64,000 nt of DNA from Microvirga sesbaniae (GTDB lineage: Bacteria; Pseudomonadota; Alphaproteobacteria; Rhizobiales; Beijerinckiaceae). Positions 9,535-18,408 of this stretch are shown one piece after another. The notes under the pieces were generated by a model that did no database searches, was not told the origin of the DNA, and saw nothing but the letters and a program-made list of their open reading frames with translations. The stretch is from NCBI RefSeq assembly GCF_025460805.1, contig NZ_JAMXFJ010000002.1:383490-447489 (forward strand), written 5' to 3'. Numbering within the stretch: position 1 is the first letter of the stretch; each line of letters begins with the position of its first letter. Both the position numbers and the translations under genes were made by a program.

Positions 9535-10191
9535 ATGACCATCCATGTATCGGCCTTCAAGTGGGTGCCGCCCTTCGCGCAAGGCTATGTGCGCGATCTT
9601 CGCGTGCGCTGGGCCCTCGAGGAGGCCGGCCTCCCCTACGAGGCGACCCTGATCGACCCCGCCATCCAGGCCACCACGGCCTATCGGGAATGGCAGCCCT
9701 TCGGGCAGGTTCCGGCCTACCGGGACGAGGCGGTGGAGATCTTCGAATCCGGCGCCATCGTGCTGCATCTCGCGATGCGGTCCGAGGCCCTCGCGCCGGC
9801 AGACGAAGCGGGCCGGGCTCGGGTCATGACCTGGGTGATCGCCGCCCTGAACTCGGTTGAGCCCTTCGTGCAGAACCTGGTTCAGCTCGACGTCTTCCAC
9901 GCCGGCGAGGCCTGGGCGAGGGAACGCCGGCCGCAGGCCGAGGCCATGCTCTGCAAGCGCTTGGCCTCTCTCGGCGCCTGGCTGGGTGACCGGGACTTCC
10001 TCGAGGACCGCTTCACGGCGGGCGACCTGATGATGGCCATGGTCCTGCGCGAGCTGGTCGAGACCGGGCTCTTGGAGCGCTACGCCAGTCTCGGCGCCTA
10101 TGTCGGCCGCTGCACCGGGCGGCCGGCCTTCAAGAAAGCCCTGGAGGCGCAGTTGCAGCCGTTTCGCGAGAACGCGCCCGCGACCGCCTGA
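9535..10191 (+). CDS. Glutathione S-transferase family protein
   Basis: 218 residues, normal GST length. The N-terminal thioredoxin-like domain includes RVRWALEEAGLPYEATLID, the cis-proline FGQVPAYRD and the glutathione-binding ESGAIVLHL motif. The C-terminal helical domain includes the N-capping/hydrophobic staple-like DRFTAGDLMMAMVLR. It would conjugate or reduce electrophiles with glutathione in the cytoplasm. ATG 9535 follows AGGAGG at good spacing and is 17 bases after the VOC gene stop, so it belongs to the same operon. The residue at the catalytic Ser/Tyr position is not obvious. Confidence 0.92.
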   Translation: MTIHVSAFKWVPPFAQGYVRDLRVRWALEEAGLPYEATLIDPAIQATTAYREWQPFGQVPAYRDEAVEIFESGAIVLHLAMRSEALAPADEAGRARVMTWVIAALNSVEPFVQNLVQLDVFHAGEAWARERRPQAEAMLCKRLASLGAWLGDRDFLEDRFTAGDLMMAMVLRELVETGLLERYASLGAYVGRCTGRPAFKKALEAQLQPFRENAPATA

Positions 10192-10238
10192 CCAGGACAT
10201 CCCGGCAAGCCTGAATGGACCTCACGACGGAGCCCTCC

Positions 10239-10943
10239 ATGTCCCAGACGCTCGTTCCCGCGGCGGACCTCGCGCGCCGCTCGCCGGTCCGCTTTCCGAA
10301 TGAAAGCCCCGAGTACCGCGCCGCGCGCACGGCCCTGCTGGCGGAGGAGATCGAACTGCGCCGCCATCTGGAGCGCGTCGCCGCCCAGCGCCGCGCGCTT
10401 CCGCCCGGCGGCGAGGTGACTGGCGATTACCGCTTCGAGGGGGAGGACGGGCCGGCGGGCTTCGCCGACCTCTTCGGCGACAAGCCGACGCTCGCCGTCT
10501 ACAGCTACATGTTCGGGCCGGAACGAGAGCGCCCCTGCCCCATGTGCACCAACCTGCTCGGCGGACTCGAAGGCAACGGCGCCGACATCCAGCAGCGCAT
10601 GGCGCTCGCGGTCGTGGCACGCTCGCCGATCGAGCGGCTCGTCGCCTGGAAGAGAGAGCGCGGCTGGTCGAACCTGAAGCTCTACTCGGACCTCGACGGC
10701 CATTATTCCCGCGACTATCACGGGGTGCTGCCGGACGGCACGGAAATCCCCGGCCTCAACGTCTTCACCCGCCGGGACGGGACGATCCGGCATTTCTGGA
10801 GCGGCGAGATGACCGGCGATTCCGCCGATCCCGGCCAGGACCCCCGCGGCGCTCCCGATCTCGCGCCCCTGTGGACCATGCTCGACATGACCCCCGAGGG
10901 GCGCGGCGCGGACTGGTACCCGAAGCTGAACTACGGGGTGTGA
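10239..10943 (+). CDS. DUF899-family thioredoxin-like protein
   Basis: 234 residues from ATG 10239 (MSQTLVPAADL), with GGAG about 9 bases upstream; an ATG eight codons earlier (10215) is possible. DUF899 proteins have a thioredoxin-like fold and are often encoded beside GST, VOC and DUF1428 genes. Visible: the phrase YSYMFGPERERPCPMCTNLL carrying a CPMC dicysteine motif, LAVVARSPIERLVAWKRERGW, and the C-terminal FWSGEM and DMTPEGRGADWYPKL segments. The dicysteine suggests a redox role, but no reaction is established. It is the last gene of the operon and converges on recN. Confidence 0.88.
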   Translation: MSQTLVPAADLARRSPVRFPNESPEYRAARTALLAEEIELRRHLERVAAQRRALPPGGEVTGDYRFEGEDGPAGFADLFGDKPTLAVYSYMFGPERERPCPMCTNLLGGLEGNGADIQQRMALAVVARSPIERLVAWKRERGWSNLKLYSDLDGHYSRDYHGVLPDGTEIPGLNVFTRRDGTIRHFWSGEMTGDSADPGQDPRGAPDLAPLWTMLDMTPEGRGADWYPKLNYGV

Positions 10944-11020
10944 CAAGGGACGATCATCGATAGCGCACGGTTGAGCAGGGGATCCCTTCCCGCACGCCGT
11001 GCGCCGGGGACCATCTGCCG

Positions 11021-11110
11021 CGTCATGGCCGGGCTCGTCCCGGCCATCTCGACTGCGTGAAACGCCGCGCTTGTCCGATCGGGGTCGCCGGCACAGGGCC
11101 GGTGACGACG
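11021..11110. repeat. 90-bp REP-like bipartite palindromic element, copy 2
   Basis: Left-half arms ATGGCCGGG / CCCGGCCAT; right-half arms GTCGCCGG / CCGGTGAC. It begins CGTCATGG and ends TGACGACG. It lies between the convergent DUF899 and recN genes. The rest of 10944-11145 shows nothing else. Confidence 0.8.
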
Positions 11111-11145
11111 TTCCGGTGGATCGATCAGCCCACCATGGCGGTCCC

Positions 11146-12822
11146 TCAGTGGGCGGCCGCCTCGAGCAGCCGGGCCGCGGCCGCGCGGGCCTCCTCGGTG
11201 ATCGTCGCGCCGGCGAGCATCCGGGCGATCTCCTCGCGGCGCGGCGTCGCTTCGAGCGGGATCACCCGGGTGGCGACCCGGTCCTCGGCTCCGCGCACCC
11301 CCTCCTTGGCGATGAGGAAGTGGCTGCCGGCCTTGGCGGCGACCTGGGGCGCATGGGTGACGGCCATGACCTGGACCTTGCGCGCGAGCCGCGCGAGCCG
11401 CTGGCCGATGGCGTCCGCCACCGCGCCGCCGACGCCGGTGTCGATCTCGTCGAAGACCAGGGTCGGAGCCGAGCCCTTGTCCGCCAGCACCACCTTCAGG
11501 GCCAGCATGAAACGGGACAATTCGCCGCCCGACGCCACCTTCATCAGAGGGCCGGGGCGGGTGCCGGGATTGGTCTGGGCCCAGAACTCGATGCGCTCGA
11601 AACCGGAGGGATCCCGGCTGGTCTCGTCGATCTGGATGTCGGTGATGAACCGGGCCCGCTCCAGCTTGAGGGGCGGCAGCTCGGCCTGGACGGCGGCGTC
11701 GAGCGCCTGGGCGGCCTTCTTCCGGCCGGAGGAGAGCGCCTTGGCGCTCTTCACATAGGCGTCGTCGGCCTCCTTGAGGGCCTTTTCCAGGCCGGCCAGC
11801 TGCTCCTCGCCCGCGTCGATGGCAGCCACGTCCTCCTCGAAGCGCGTGCGCAGAGCGGCGAGCTCATCGGCCGGAACATCGTATTTGCGCGCGGCGGCCC
11901 GCAGGGCGAAGAGACGCTCCTCCGCCTGCTCCAGCTCGCGCGGGTCGAACTCGGTGGCGCGGATCGCCTCCTCAAGGGCCGCCCTCGCCTCGTCGATGGC
12001 GACGAGCGCGGCGTCGAGCGCCTTGACGCTGGGCTCCACCAGCGCCGGCGCCTGGGTGCCCCGGCGCTCGAGCTTGCGGACGGCGGCCGAGAGCTCGTTG
12101 ACCGGCGACGTGTTGCCGGCGACCACCTCGTAGGCCTCGTTGAGATCCTGGGCGACCTTTTCGGATTGCATCATGACGACCCGCCGCTCGGCCAGAGCTT
12201 CCTCCTCCCCGGCCCGCGGATTGAGGGTGGTCAGCTCCTCGACCGCGTGGCGCAGGAAATCCGCCTCCTTGCGGGCCTTCTCGATGCGGCCGCGGTGCTC
12301 GTGGAGGGCATGGCGCGCCTCGCGGGCGCGGCGCGAGGCCTCGGCCACCGCCTGGACGTCGCCCGCAAGGCCGCCGAAGGCATCGAGGATGGCCCGGTGC
12401 GTGGCGGGATCGACGAGGGCGCGGTCGTCGTGCTGGCCGTGGATCTCGACTAGGGTCGCCCCGATGGCCTTGAGCACCTGCACGCTCACGGGCTGGTCGT
12501 TGACGAAGGCGCGGGTGCGCCCGTCGGCCACCTGCACGCGGCGCAGGATGAGATCGCCGTCGACATCGATGTCGGCATCGGCCGCGATGCGGCGGGCCGG
12601 GTGGTCGAGCGGGCAGTCGAACACGGCCGTGACCTGCCCCTGGTTCTCGCCATGACGCACGAGGCTGCCGTCGCCGCGGCCGCCGAGGGCCAGGGCGAAG
12701 GCATCGAGCAGGATCGACTTGCCCGCGCCTGTCTCACCCGTGAGGACGCTCAGGCCCTCATGGAAGTGAAGCTCAAGCCTGTCGATGAGGACGATATCGC
12801 GAATCGCCAGCTGGATGAGCAT
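11146..12822 (-). CDS. recN: DNA repair protein RecN
   Basis: 558 residues, the standard length for this SMC-like ATPase that helps repair double-strand breaks. It has an N-terminal Walker A (GETGAGKSILLDAFALALGG), a central coiled-coil region with long Glu/Arg/Ala helices (about residues 155-370), a signature-like VASGGELSRFMLALK, and a Walker B TLVFDEIDTGVGG near residue 460. Q-loop-like HGQHDDRALV is present near residue 130. It lies 12 bases downstream of bamD on the same strand. The order lpxC-bamD-recN-ligA at the end of the dcw cluster is common in alphaproteobacteria, although here ligA is separated by other genes. Confidence 0.95.
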   Translation of the reverse strand: MLIQLAIRDIVLIDRLELHFHEGLSVLTGETGAGKSILLDAFALALGGRGDGSLVRHGENQGQVTAVFDCPLDHPARRIAADADIDVDGDLILRRVQVADGRTRAFVNDQPVSVQVLKAIGATLVEIHGQHDDRALVDPATHRAILDAFGGLAGDVQAVAEASRRAREARHALHEHRGRIEKARKEADFLRHAVEELTTLNPRAGEEEALAERRVVMMQSEKVAQDLNEAYEVVAGNTSPVNELSAAVRKLERRGTQAPALVEPSVKALDAALVAIDEARAALEEAIRATEFDPRELEQAEERLFALRAAARKYDVPADELAALRTRFEEDVAAIDAGEEQLAGLEKALKEADDAYVKSAKALSSGRKKAAQALDAAVQAELPPLKLERARFITDIQIDETSRDPSGFERIEFWAQTNPGTRPGPLMKVASGGELSRFMLALKVVLADKGSAPTLVFDEIDTGVGGAVADAIGQRLARLARKVQVMAVTHAPQVAAKAGSHFLIAKEGVRGAEDRVATRVIPLEATPRREEIARMLAGATITEEARAAAARLLEAAAH

Positions 12823-12834
12823 GGAGGGTGAGGC

Positions 12835-13731
12835 TTAGCCCGTGCGCTGACTGACCTGGGGAACGCCGCGGAAGGCTTTGCTGATCCAGGACTGGGAATC
12901 CTCGCGCGGCTCGACGCCGCCCTTGGTCAGCAGAGCGTGGGCGTCCTTGTACCAGGGACTGTCAGGGAAGTTGTGGCCGAGAACGGCGGCTGCTGTCTGC
13001 GCCTCGTTGACGATGCCCATGGCCATGTAGGCCTCGGTGAGGCGCTCGAGGGCCTCTTCCACGTGGCGGGTCGTCTGGTAGCGCGCAACCACCGTGCGGA
13101 AGCGGTTGATGGCACCGGCATAGTTGCGCTTCTGCAGGTAGAAGCGCCCGACCTCCAGCTCCTTGCCGGCGAGCTGGTCGCTGGCCACCTGGAGCTTCTT
13201 GCGGGCGTCGGCCGTGTATTCGGACGTCGGATAGCGCTGGATCAGCTCCTGCAGGGCCAGAATGGCGCGCTCGGACTTCTCCTGGTCGCGGGTGATGTCC
13301 GGGATCTGATCGTAATAGGACGACGCCATCAGGTACTGGGCGTAGGCCGCATCCGACGTGTTGGGATAGCTCTGGAGGTAGCGCTTGGACGCCGTGATGG
13401 ATTCCTCATAGAAGCCGCCCTCGTAGTTGGCGTAGGCCTCCATGATCAGGCCCTTGCGGGACCATTCGGAATACGGGAACTGCTTGTCGAGGCTGCTGAA
13501 CTTCTTCACCGCGCCGTTGAAATCGCCCTTCTGCACCCGGGCCAGACCGTCGTTGTAGATCTCTTCCGCCGGGGCCCCCGTGACGATCTCGGGCTTGTAG
13601 GTCTCGCTCTTGTCGAACGGATTGAGCGACGAAAGGGATTCGCAGCCCGCGAGCCCCAAGGCGCAGACGCCAAGGATCAGAGCGCGGGCGGACGCGCCTT
13701 TCATACCTGCATAAGCCTTCGCGAACGACAT
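12835..13731 (-). CDS. bamD: Outer membrane protein assembly factor BamD (lipoprotein)
   Basis: 298 residues from ATG 13731. A lipoprotein signal peptide ends in LGLAGC, so the protein should be anchored to the inner leaflet of the outer membrane, where BamD joins BamA to insert beta-barrel proteins. The body is TPR-like: AEEIYNDGLARVQKGDFNGAVKKF, a SEWSRKGLIMEAYANYEGG segment and repeated YPTSEYTADARKKL-type helices. An in-frame ATG 23 codons upstream (13800) would bury the signal peptide and is rejected. It lies between lpxC (about 190 bases upstream, so its own promoter is possible) and recN. Confidence 0.94.
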   Translation of the reverse strand: MSFAKAYAGMKGASARALILGVCALGLAGCESLSSLNPFDKSETYKPEIVTGAPAEEIYNDGLARVQKGDFNGAVKKFSSLDKQFPYSEWSRKGLIMEAYANYEGGFYEESITASKRYLQSYPNTSDAAYAQYLMASSYYDQIPDITRDQEKSERAILALQELIQRYPTSEYTADARKKLQVASDQLAGKELEVGRFYLQKRNYAGAINRFRTVVARYQTTRHVEEALERLTEAYMAMGIVNEAQTAAAVLGHNFPDSPWYKDAHALLTKGGVEPREDSQSWISKAFRGVPQVSQRTG

Positions 13732-13924
13732 GCCTCGCGGTCCTCCAAAAACCGTGCCCGATGTTTTAACGATGCACCGAGCGTTCTTTAGCCCAAGCAT
13801 GGGGCCAGAGCCAAGCCCATACGTGATGGTTTACCCAACAGGAATTAAGAAAGCCTGCACGAAATCATGCGGCCAATGGGCGCTTGCCTCCTGGAGCGGA
13901 AGGACAGGGCCGCCGGAGGTCGCC

Positions 13925-14869
13925 TCAGTGCATCTCGGGAGCGAGAACCGAGGCGGCCATGCTGCCGATCTCGGCATAGCCCGTCTCGCGCCGCGGAATG
14001 GCGTCCACGATGGCATAGTTGGAGCGGCTCGAGAACAGGGCCTCGAGCACCGAGAAGTTCATGCGGTGACCGCCGCAATAGGACCGGTAGGTGCCGAGCA
14101 GGGGCAGTCCGGCCAGGGACAGGTCGCCGACCGCGTCGAGCAGCTTGTGACGGACGAACTCGTCCGCGTAGCGCAGGCCCTCGGGGTTCATGATGCCGTC
14201 GTCCCCGATGGCGACCGTGTTCTCGAGAGAGGCGCCGAGCGCGAAGCCGGCGCTCCAGAGCTTCTCCACGTCCCGCATGAAGCCGAAGGTGCGGGCGCGG
14301 GAGATCTCGCGGCGGAAGACCGAGGGTGACAGGTCGATGGCCTTGCGCTGGCGGCCGATCACCGGGGTGGGGAAATCGATCTCCACGTCCAGGCGGAAGG
14401 CGCGGTCGTTGGGAAGAAGCTCGGCAAAGGCCTTGCCCTGCGTCACGCGTACGGGCTTGAGCACCTTGAGGTAGCGACGCGTCGCGCCCTGAACCGCGAT
14501 GCCCACCTGGTCGATCGCATCGATGAACGGGGCCGAGCTGCCGTCCAGGATCGGAACCTCCGGCCCGTCGATCTCGACGAGCACGTTGTCGATGCCGAGG
14601 CCGGACAGAGCCGCCATGAGGTGCTCGATGGTGGCGACCGCGCCCGTGTCGCGGTCGCCGATCACCGTGCAGAGCTCGGTGGCGGTCACCGCCAGATGCC
14701 GAGCGTCGATCAGTCGGTCCAGGCCACCGGACAGGCCGGTGCGCAGGAAAGCAATGCCATGGTTCGCTTCGGCCGGATGAAGGATCATCTTCACTTCATC
14801 CCCGGAATGGACTCCGGTCCCAACGAGGGTCACGGCGGCGCGAAGCGTGGTTTGCTGGCTTTGCTTCAT
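13925..14869 (-). CDS. lpxC: UDP-3-O-acyl-N-acetylglucosamine deacetylase
   Basis: 314 residues. LpxC performs the committed step of lipid A synthesis and is zinc-dependent. Visible: TGVHSGDEVKMILHPAE near the N-terminus, the zinc-ligand His in IEHLMAALSGLGIDN (about residue 82), the C-terminal zinc motif HKLLDAVGDLSLAG with His and Asp, and the catalytic His region YCGGHRMN. It follows ftsZ on the same strand after a 407-base gap containing a terminator hairpin, a repeat and a CtrA-like site, so it probably has its own promoter. AGGA lies just before ATG 14869. Confidence 0.96.
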   Translation of the reverse strand: MKQSQQTTLRAAVTLVGTGVHSGDEVKMILHPAEANHGIAFLRTGLSGGLDRLIDARHLAVTATELCTVIGDRDTGAVATIEHLMAALSGLGIDNVLVEIDGPEVPILDGSSAPFIDAIDQVGIAVQGATRRYLKVLKPVRVTQGKAFAELLPNDRAFRLDVEIDFPTPVIGRQRKAIDLSPSVFRREISRARTFGFMRDVEKLWSAGFALGASLENTVAIGDDGIMNPEGLRYADEFVRHKLLDAVGDLSLAGLPLLGTYRSYCGGHRMNFSVLEALFSSRSNYAIVDAIPRRETGYAEIGSMAASVLAPEMH

Positions 14870-15076
14870 TAGTCCTGAACCTCAACTACCCTTGTCGCCA
14901 AACTGAGCCTGTTTCGCCGGGGAAGCTGCATTTGCTGCTTTGTGACTTCCGACCGGCAGGCTTCTCATTAGCGCTGCCCCTTTGATGTGTGGGCACCTTA
15001 GTCCCCCTGCCAGGCTAGGCCAAATCACGCTTTCTTACTTTGTGTTACAATTGGGATAACTCGCAAGTCGTTGATG

Positions 15077-15091
15077 TTAATGGTTTTTTAA
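15077..15091. promoter_or_regulatory. Candidate CtrA binding site TTAA-N7-TTAA
   Basis: TTAA at 15077-15080, seven bases, then TTAA at 15088-15091, the full consensus spacing for the alphaproteobacterial cell-cycle regulator CtrA. It lies about 208 bases upstream of the lpxC start, in an AT-rich island unusual for this genome. Binding is inferred only from pattern and location. Confidence 0.5.
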
Positions 15092-15094
15092 CAA

Positions 15095-15130
15095 AGAAGG
15101 CCCCCAGCCGCATCCGGCTGGGGGCCTTCT
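15095..15130 (-). terminator. Strong hairpin between ftsZ and lpxC
   Basis: A perfect 16-bp stem, AGAAGGCCCCCAGCCG / CGGCTGGGGGCCTTCT, with loop CATC. Read on the minus strand it follows ftsZ and is trailed by TTTGTTAAAAAACC, a weak T-tract. It most likely ends the dcw transcript. Confidence 0.75.
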
Positions 15131-15153
15131 GTAACAATTCCTAATGTTACGTT

Positions 15154-15270
15154 AGGGCATCGGACGGAAACGTGGATCCGGTTTTCCGTCCTGACCGATG
15201 CTCTCATTCAAGAAGAAAGAATCGGATGGATCCCAAAAGTGCAAGTCCACTTTTGGGTCCGATGCTTTAG
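15154..15270. repeat. Double-hairpin intergenic repeat, family E, copy 2
   Basis: Nearly identical to 3002-3117, with a handful of substitutions; the linker and the inner arms CCCAAAAGTG / CACTTTTGGG are conserved. It sits six bases beyond the ftsZ stop codon, before the strong terminator. The remaining bases of 14870-15276 hold the terminator and the CtrA-like site. Confidence 0.85.
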
Positions 15271-15276
15271 GTCAAG

Positions 15277-16980
15277 TTAGTTGGCCTGACGGCGCAGGAA
15301 GGCGGGAATCTCCAGTTGGTCGTCCTCCGAGTGAGCCCGGGGAGCTTGGGCCATCGGGGCCTGCGCGGGACGCTGGGCCTGGGACGGAACCGGCCGGCGG
15401 GCATACTCCGCATGGACCGAGGACATCGGCTGGCGCGGCGCTTCCTGGCGTGCCTCGACAGGCGCGTGCTGGGGCTCCTCGCGGCGGCCGAAGCCGATGG
15501 TGGCGAGGCGCTGGATCAGGGACGGCTTGTGCTCGTGGGCCGCCTCCTCGCCGCGGCTGGCCCGGATCTGGTTCTGGGCCGGCATCGGGAGTTCGTCGAT
15601 CCTCGGCATCCGGGCCGGCCGCATGGCGCGCTCCGCCTGCGGCGGGATGAAGGCCCCCTGCTCCACCGGTTCCTCGTAGATCGGCTGCTGCGGAGCCGGA
15701 GCCTCGTAGGCCAGGGCCTGGCGGGGCTGAGCCGGCGTGAGGACCACGTCGTCGCGAATCACGGGCTGCGGAGCCGGTTCGACCGGCTGGGCGACCGCCA
15801 TGGGAGCAACCGCGGCGACCGGGGCCGGAGCCAGGGCGGCCGCGCTCTGGGACAGGGTCGGAGCCGCCTTCACCGGTTCGGCTTGGGCGGCGGAGCGAAA
15901 GGTCGGCGTGGCTTGGGTCGAGGTTGCACGGGCCCGGGCCTCGGCGCGCAGGCGCTCGGCCACTTCGGAGATCCGCTGCTCGGTGGCCGTCAGATCGCCG
16001 CCGTTCTCGAGCATGGCGTGGTCGATGCCGGTCGCCACGACGGACACGCGGATGATGCCTTCCAGGCTCTCGTCGAAGGTCGCGCCGAGGATGATGTTGG
16101 CATCCTGGTCCACCTCCTCGCGGATGCGGGTCGCGGCCTCGTCCAGTTCGTAGAGGGTGAGATCGTTGCCGCCCGTGATCGAGATGAGCAGGCCCCGCGC
16201 GCCCTTCATCGACACGTCGTCGAGGAGCGGGTTCGCGATGGCCGCCTCGGCCGCCCGGATGGCGCGCTTCTCGCCGGAAGCCTCGCCGGTGCCCATCATG
16301 GCCTTGCCCATGCCGCGCATGACGGAGCGCACGTCGGCGAAGTCGAGGTTGATGAGGCCTTCCTTCACCATCAGGTCGGTGATGCAGGCGACGCCGGAAT
16401 AGAGCACCTGGTCGGCCATGGCGAAGGCGTCCGCGAAGGTCGTCTTCTCCGTGGCGACGCGGAACAGGTTCTGGTTCGGGATCACGATGAGCGTGTCCAC
16501 CGCCTGCTGCAGCTCGTTGATGCCGGCTTCCGCCAGACGCATGCGGCGCACGCCCTCGAACTGGAACGGCTTCGTGACGACGCCGACCGTCAGTATACCG
16601 AGTTCGCGGGCCGCCCGGGCTACGACCGGAGCCGCGCCCGTGCCGGTGCCGCCGCCCATGCCGGCGGTGATGAACACCATGTGCGAACCGGCGAGCTGAT
16701 CGCGGATCTCGTCGATCACCTCTTCGGCCGCCGCGCGGCCGACTTCCGGCTGCGACCCGGCGCCGAGGCCCTCGGTGACCTGGACGCCCATCTGAATCAC
16801 GCGCTGCGCCTTGGAGGAGGCCAGAGCCTGGGCGTCGGTGTTCGACACCACGAACTCGACGCCCTCAAGACCCGATTCAATCATGTTGTTCACGGCATTC
16901 CCGCCGGCACCGCCGACGCCGAAAACCGTGATGTGCGGCCTGAGTTCCCGGATGTCCGGAGCTTGCTGATTGATAGCCAT
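15277..16980 (-). CDS. ftsZ: Cell division protein FtsZ
   Basis: 567 residues, much longer than the ~380 of E. coli FtsZ, as in many alphaproteobacteria. The tubulin-like GTPase core (about 1-330) carries [14 protein letters not shown], the tubulin signature [16 protein letters not shown] and the T7-loop region [12 protein letters not shown] long, low-complexity linker rich in Pro, Ala, Gln and Glu follows (about 345-550). The protein ends with the conserved C-terminal peptide [10 protein letters not shown], which binds FtsA and other partners. It forms the cytoplasmic Z-ring. It lies about 105 bases downstream of ftsA, and the terminator at 15095-15130 follows. Confidence 0.97.
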   Translation of the reverse strand: MAINQQAPDIRELRPHITVFGVGGAGGNAVNNMIESGLEGVEFVVSNTDAQALASSKAQRVIQMGVQVTEGLGAGSQPEVGRAAAEEVIDEIRDQLAGSHMVFITAGMGGGTGTGAAPVVARAARELGILTVGVVTKPFQFEGVRRMRLAEAGINELQQAVDTLIVIPNQNLFRVATEKTTFADAFAMADQVLYSGVACITDLMVKEGLINLDFADVRSVMRGMGKAMMGTGEASGEKRAIRAAEAAIANPLLDDVSMKGARGLLISITGGNDLTLYELDEAATRIREEVDQDANIILGATFDESLEGIIRVSVVATGIDHAMLENGGDLTATEQRISEVAERLRAEARARATSTQATPTFRSAAQAEPVKAAPTLSQSAAALAPAPVAAVAPMAVAQPVEPAPQPVIRDDVVLTPAQPRQALAYEAPAPQQPIYEEPVEQGAFIPPQAERAMRPARMPRIDELPMPAQNQIRASRGEEAAHEHKPSLIQRLATIGFGRREEPQHAPVEARQEAPRQPMSSVHAEYARRPVPSQAQRPAQAPMAQAPRAHSEDDQLEIPAFLRRQAN

Positions 16981-17085
16981 GACCTGTGCCTCTTCTGGCC
17001 TTATACTGATGAGCGTTTGGCGGACGCTGACCCTTGTTGACTTGAACTCATCACGATGGCCCGCCGCGCCAACGCGTTACTCGAC

Positions 17086-18408
17086 TTAAAAACTCTCGCG
17101 AATCCACCGGCCCACTCGCGAGAAGTAGCCGTCGGTTCCCGTACTCTGAAACAAGCCGCTGGACCGCGGCTCGAAATACTCGATATGCGCCACCTGGGGA
17201 TAAACCAGGAGGCCGACCACCGCCGAAAAGGCGGGGCCCTTTGCCGCTTCGGGCAGGCCCTTGATGCCGAGCGGACGCCCGACACGAACTTGGCCCTGCA
17301 AGATGCGACGCGCCGTTTCCGGCAGCCCGACGAGCTGGCTTGCGCCGCCCGTCAGCACGACCCGCCGTCCGGCCTGGGCCGCAAAGCCCGCGCCTTTCAA
17401 CCGGTCGCGCACGAGTTCGAGAACTTCCTCGACCCGCGGCTTGATGATGCGAACGAGGTGCGACTTCGGCAGATGGTTCGGAACGTCGCGTTCGTCCTCA
17501 TCGACCTGCGGCACCGCGATCATGTCCCGGTCATCCGCGCTCGACGTGATGGCGGAGCCGTAGAGAGTCTTGAGCCGTTCGGCGGCGGACACGCGGGTCG
17601 TGAGACCGCGCGCGATGTCCATGGTCACGTGATGGCCGCCGACCGCGATGGCATCGGTGTGGACCAGATGCCCGTTGGAGAAGATGCCGACGCTCGTGGT
17701 GCCGCCGCCCATGTCGACCACGGCGCAGCCCATGTCGGCTTCGTCGTCGACGAGCGCCGAGAGACCGGCCGCGTAGGGCGTCGCGATCACGGCTTCGACG
17801 CCGAGATGGCAGCGCTCGACGGCGAGCATCAGGTTGCGCGCCGCCGCGGCCTCCGACGTGACCACGTGCAGGTCCGCGCCGAGCCGCTCGCCGATCATGC
17901 CGGCGGGATCGACGATGTGGTGCTGCTGGTCGAGCGAGAAGCCCGTGGGCAGAGCGTGAAGAACGGTCCGGCCGCGGCGCAGATCGTAGCTCGACGCCGC
18001 ATCGAGAACGCGGTGGACGTCCCCGGGGCCGACGGCCCCGCGCACCGGAATGTGCGCCTCGAAATGCTCCGACGCGAGGCGCCCGCCGGTGAGGTTGACG
18101 ATCACCGACTGGATTTCGACCTTCGCCATCCGCTCGGCGGCATGGACCGCCTGACGGATCGCCGATTCGGCCGCTTCGAGATCGACGACCACGCCGCCCT
18201 TGAGGCCCATGGAACGCTGGTGGCCGATGCCGAGGATGCGCGCCACATGGGTGCGGCTGCGCAGGGATTCGACCTCGTCGGCCGGCTTCAGTTCCGCCAC
18301 GACGCAGACGATTTTGCTCGTGCCGATATCCAGGACCGACAGGATGGCACTCTTGCGCGCCGACAGCGGCTTCAAGCGTGGCGTCAAACCGTGACCCGAG
18401 AGACTCAT
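17086..18408 (-). CDS. ftsA: Cell division protein FtsA
   Basis: 440 residues with an actin-like ATPase fold. Visible: phosphate-1 motif LDIGTSKIVCVVAEL, the SHS2/1C domain region VNLTGGRLASEHFEA, phosphate-2 motif CAVVDMGGGTTSVGIF, and the adenosine motif VVLTGGASQLVGL. It ends with a short amphipathic helix-like segment (RVGRWIRESF) that fits the FtsA membrane-targeting sequence. It tethers FtsZ to the inner membrane. The ATG at 18408 overlaps the ftsQ stop by four bases. Confidence 0.96.
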   Translation of the reverse strand: MSLSGHGLTPRLKPLSARKSAILSVLDIGTSKIVCVVAELKPADEVESLRSRTHVARILGIGHQRSMGLKGGVVVDLEAAESAIRQAVHAAERMAKVEIQSVIVNLTGGRLASEHFEAHIPVRGAVGPGDVHRVLDAASSYDLRRGRTVLHALPTGFSLDQQHHIVDPAGMIGERLGADLHVVTSEAAAARNLMLAVERCHLGVEAVIATPYAAGLSALVDDEADMGCAVVDMGGGTTSVGIFSNGHLVHTDAIAVGGHHVTMDIARGLTTRVSAAERLKTLYGSAITSSADDRDMIAVPQVDEDERDVPNHLPKSHLVRIIKPRVEEVLELVRDRLKGAGFAAQAGRRVVLTGGASQLVGLPETARRILQGQVRVGRPLGIKGLPEAAKGPAFSAVVGLLVYPQVAHIEYFEPRSSGLFQSTGTDGYFSRVGRWIRESF

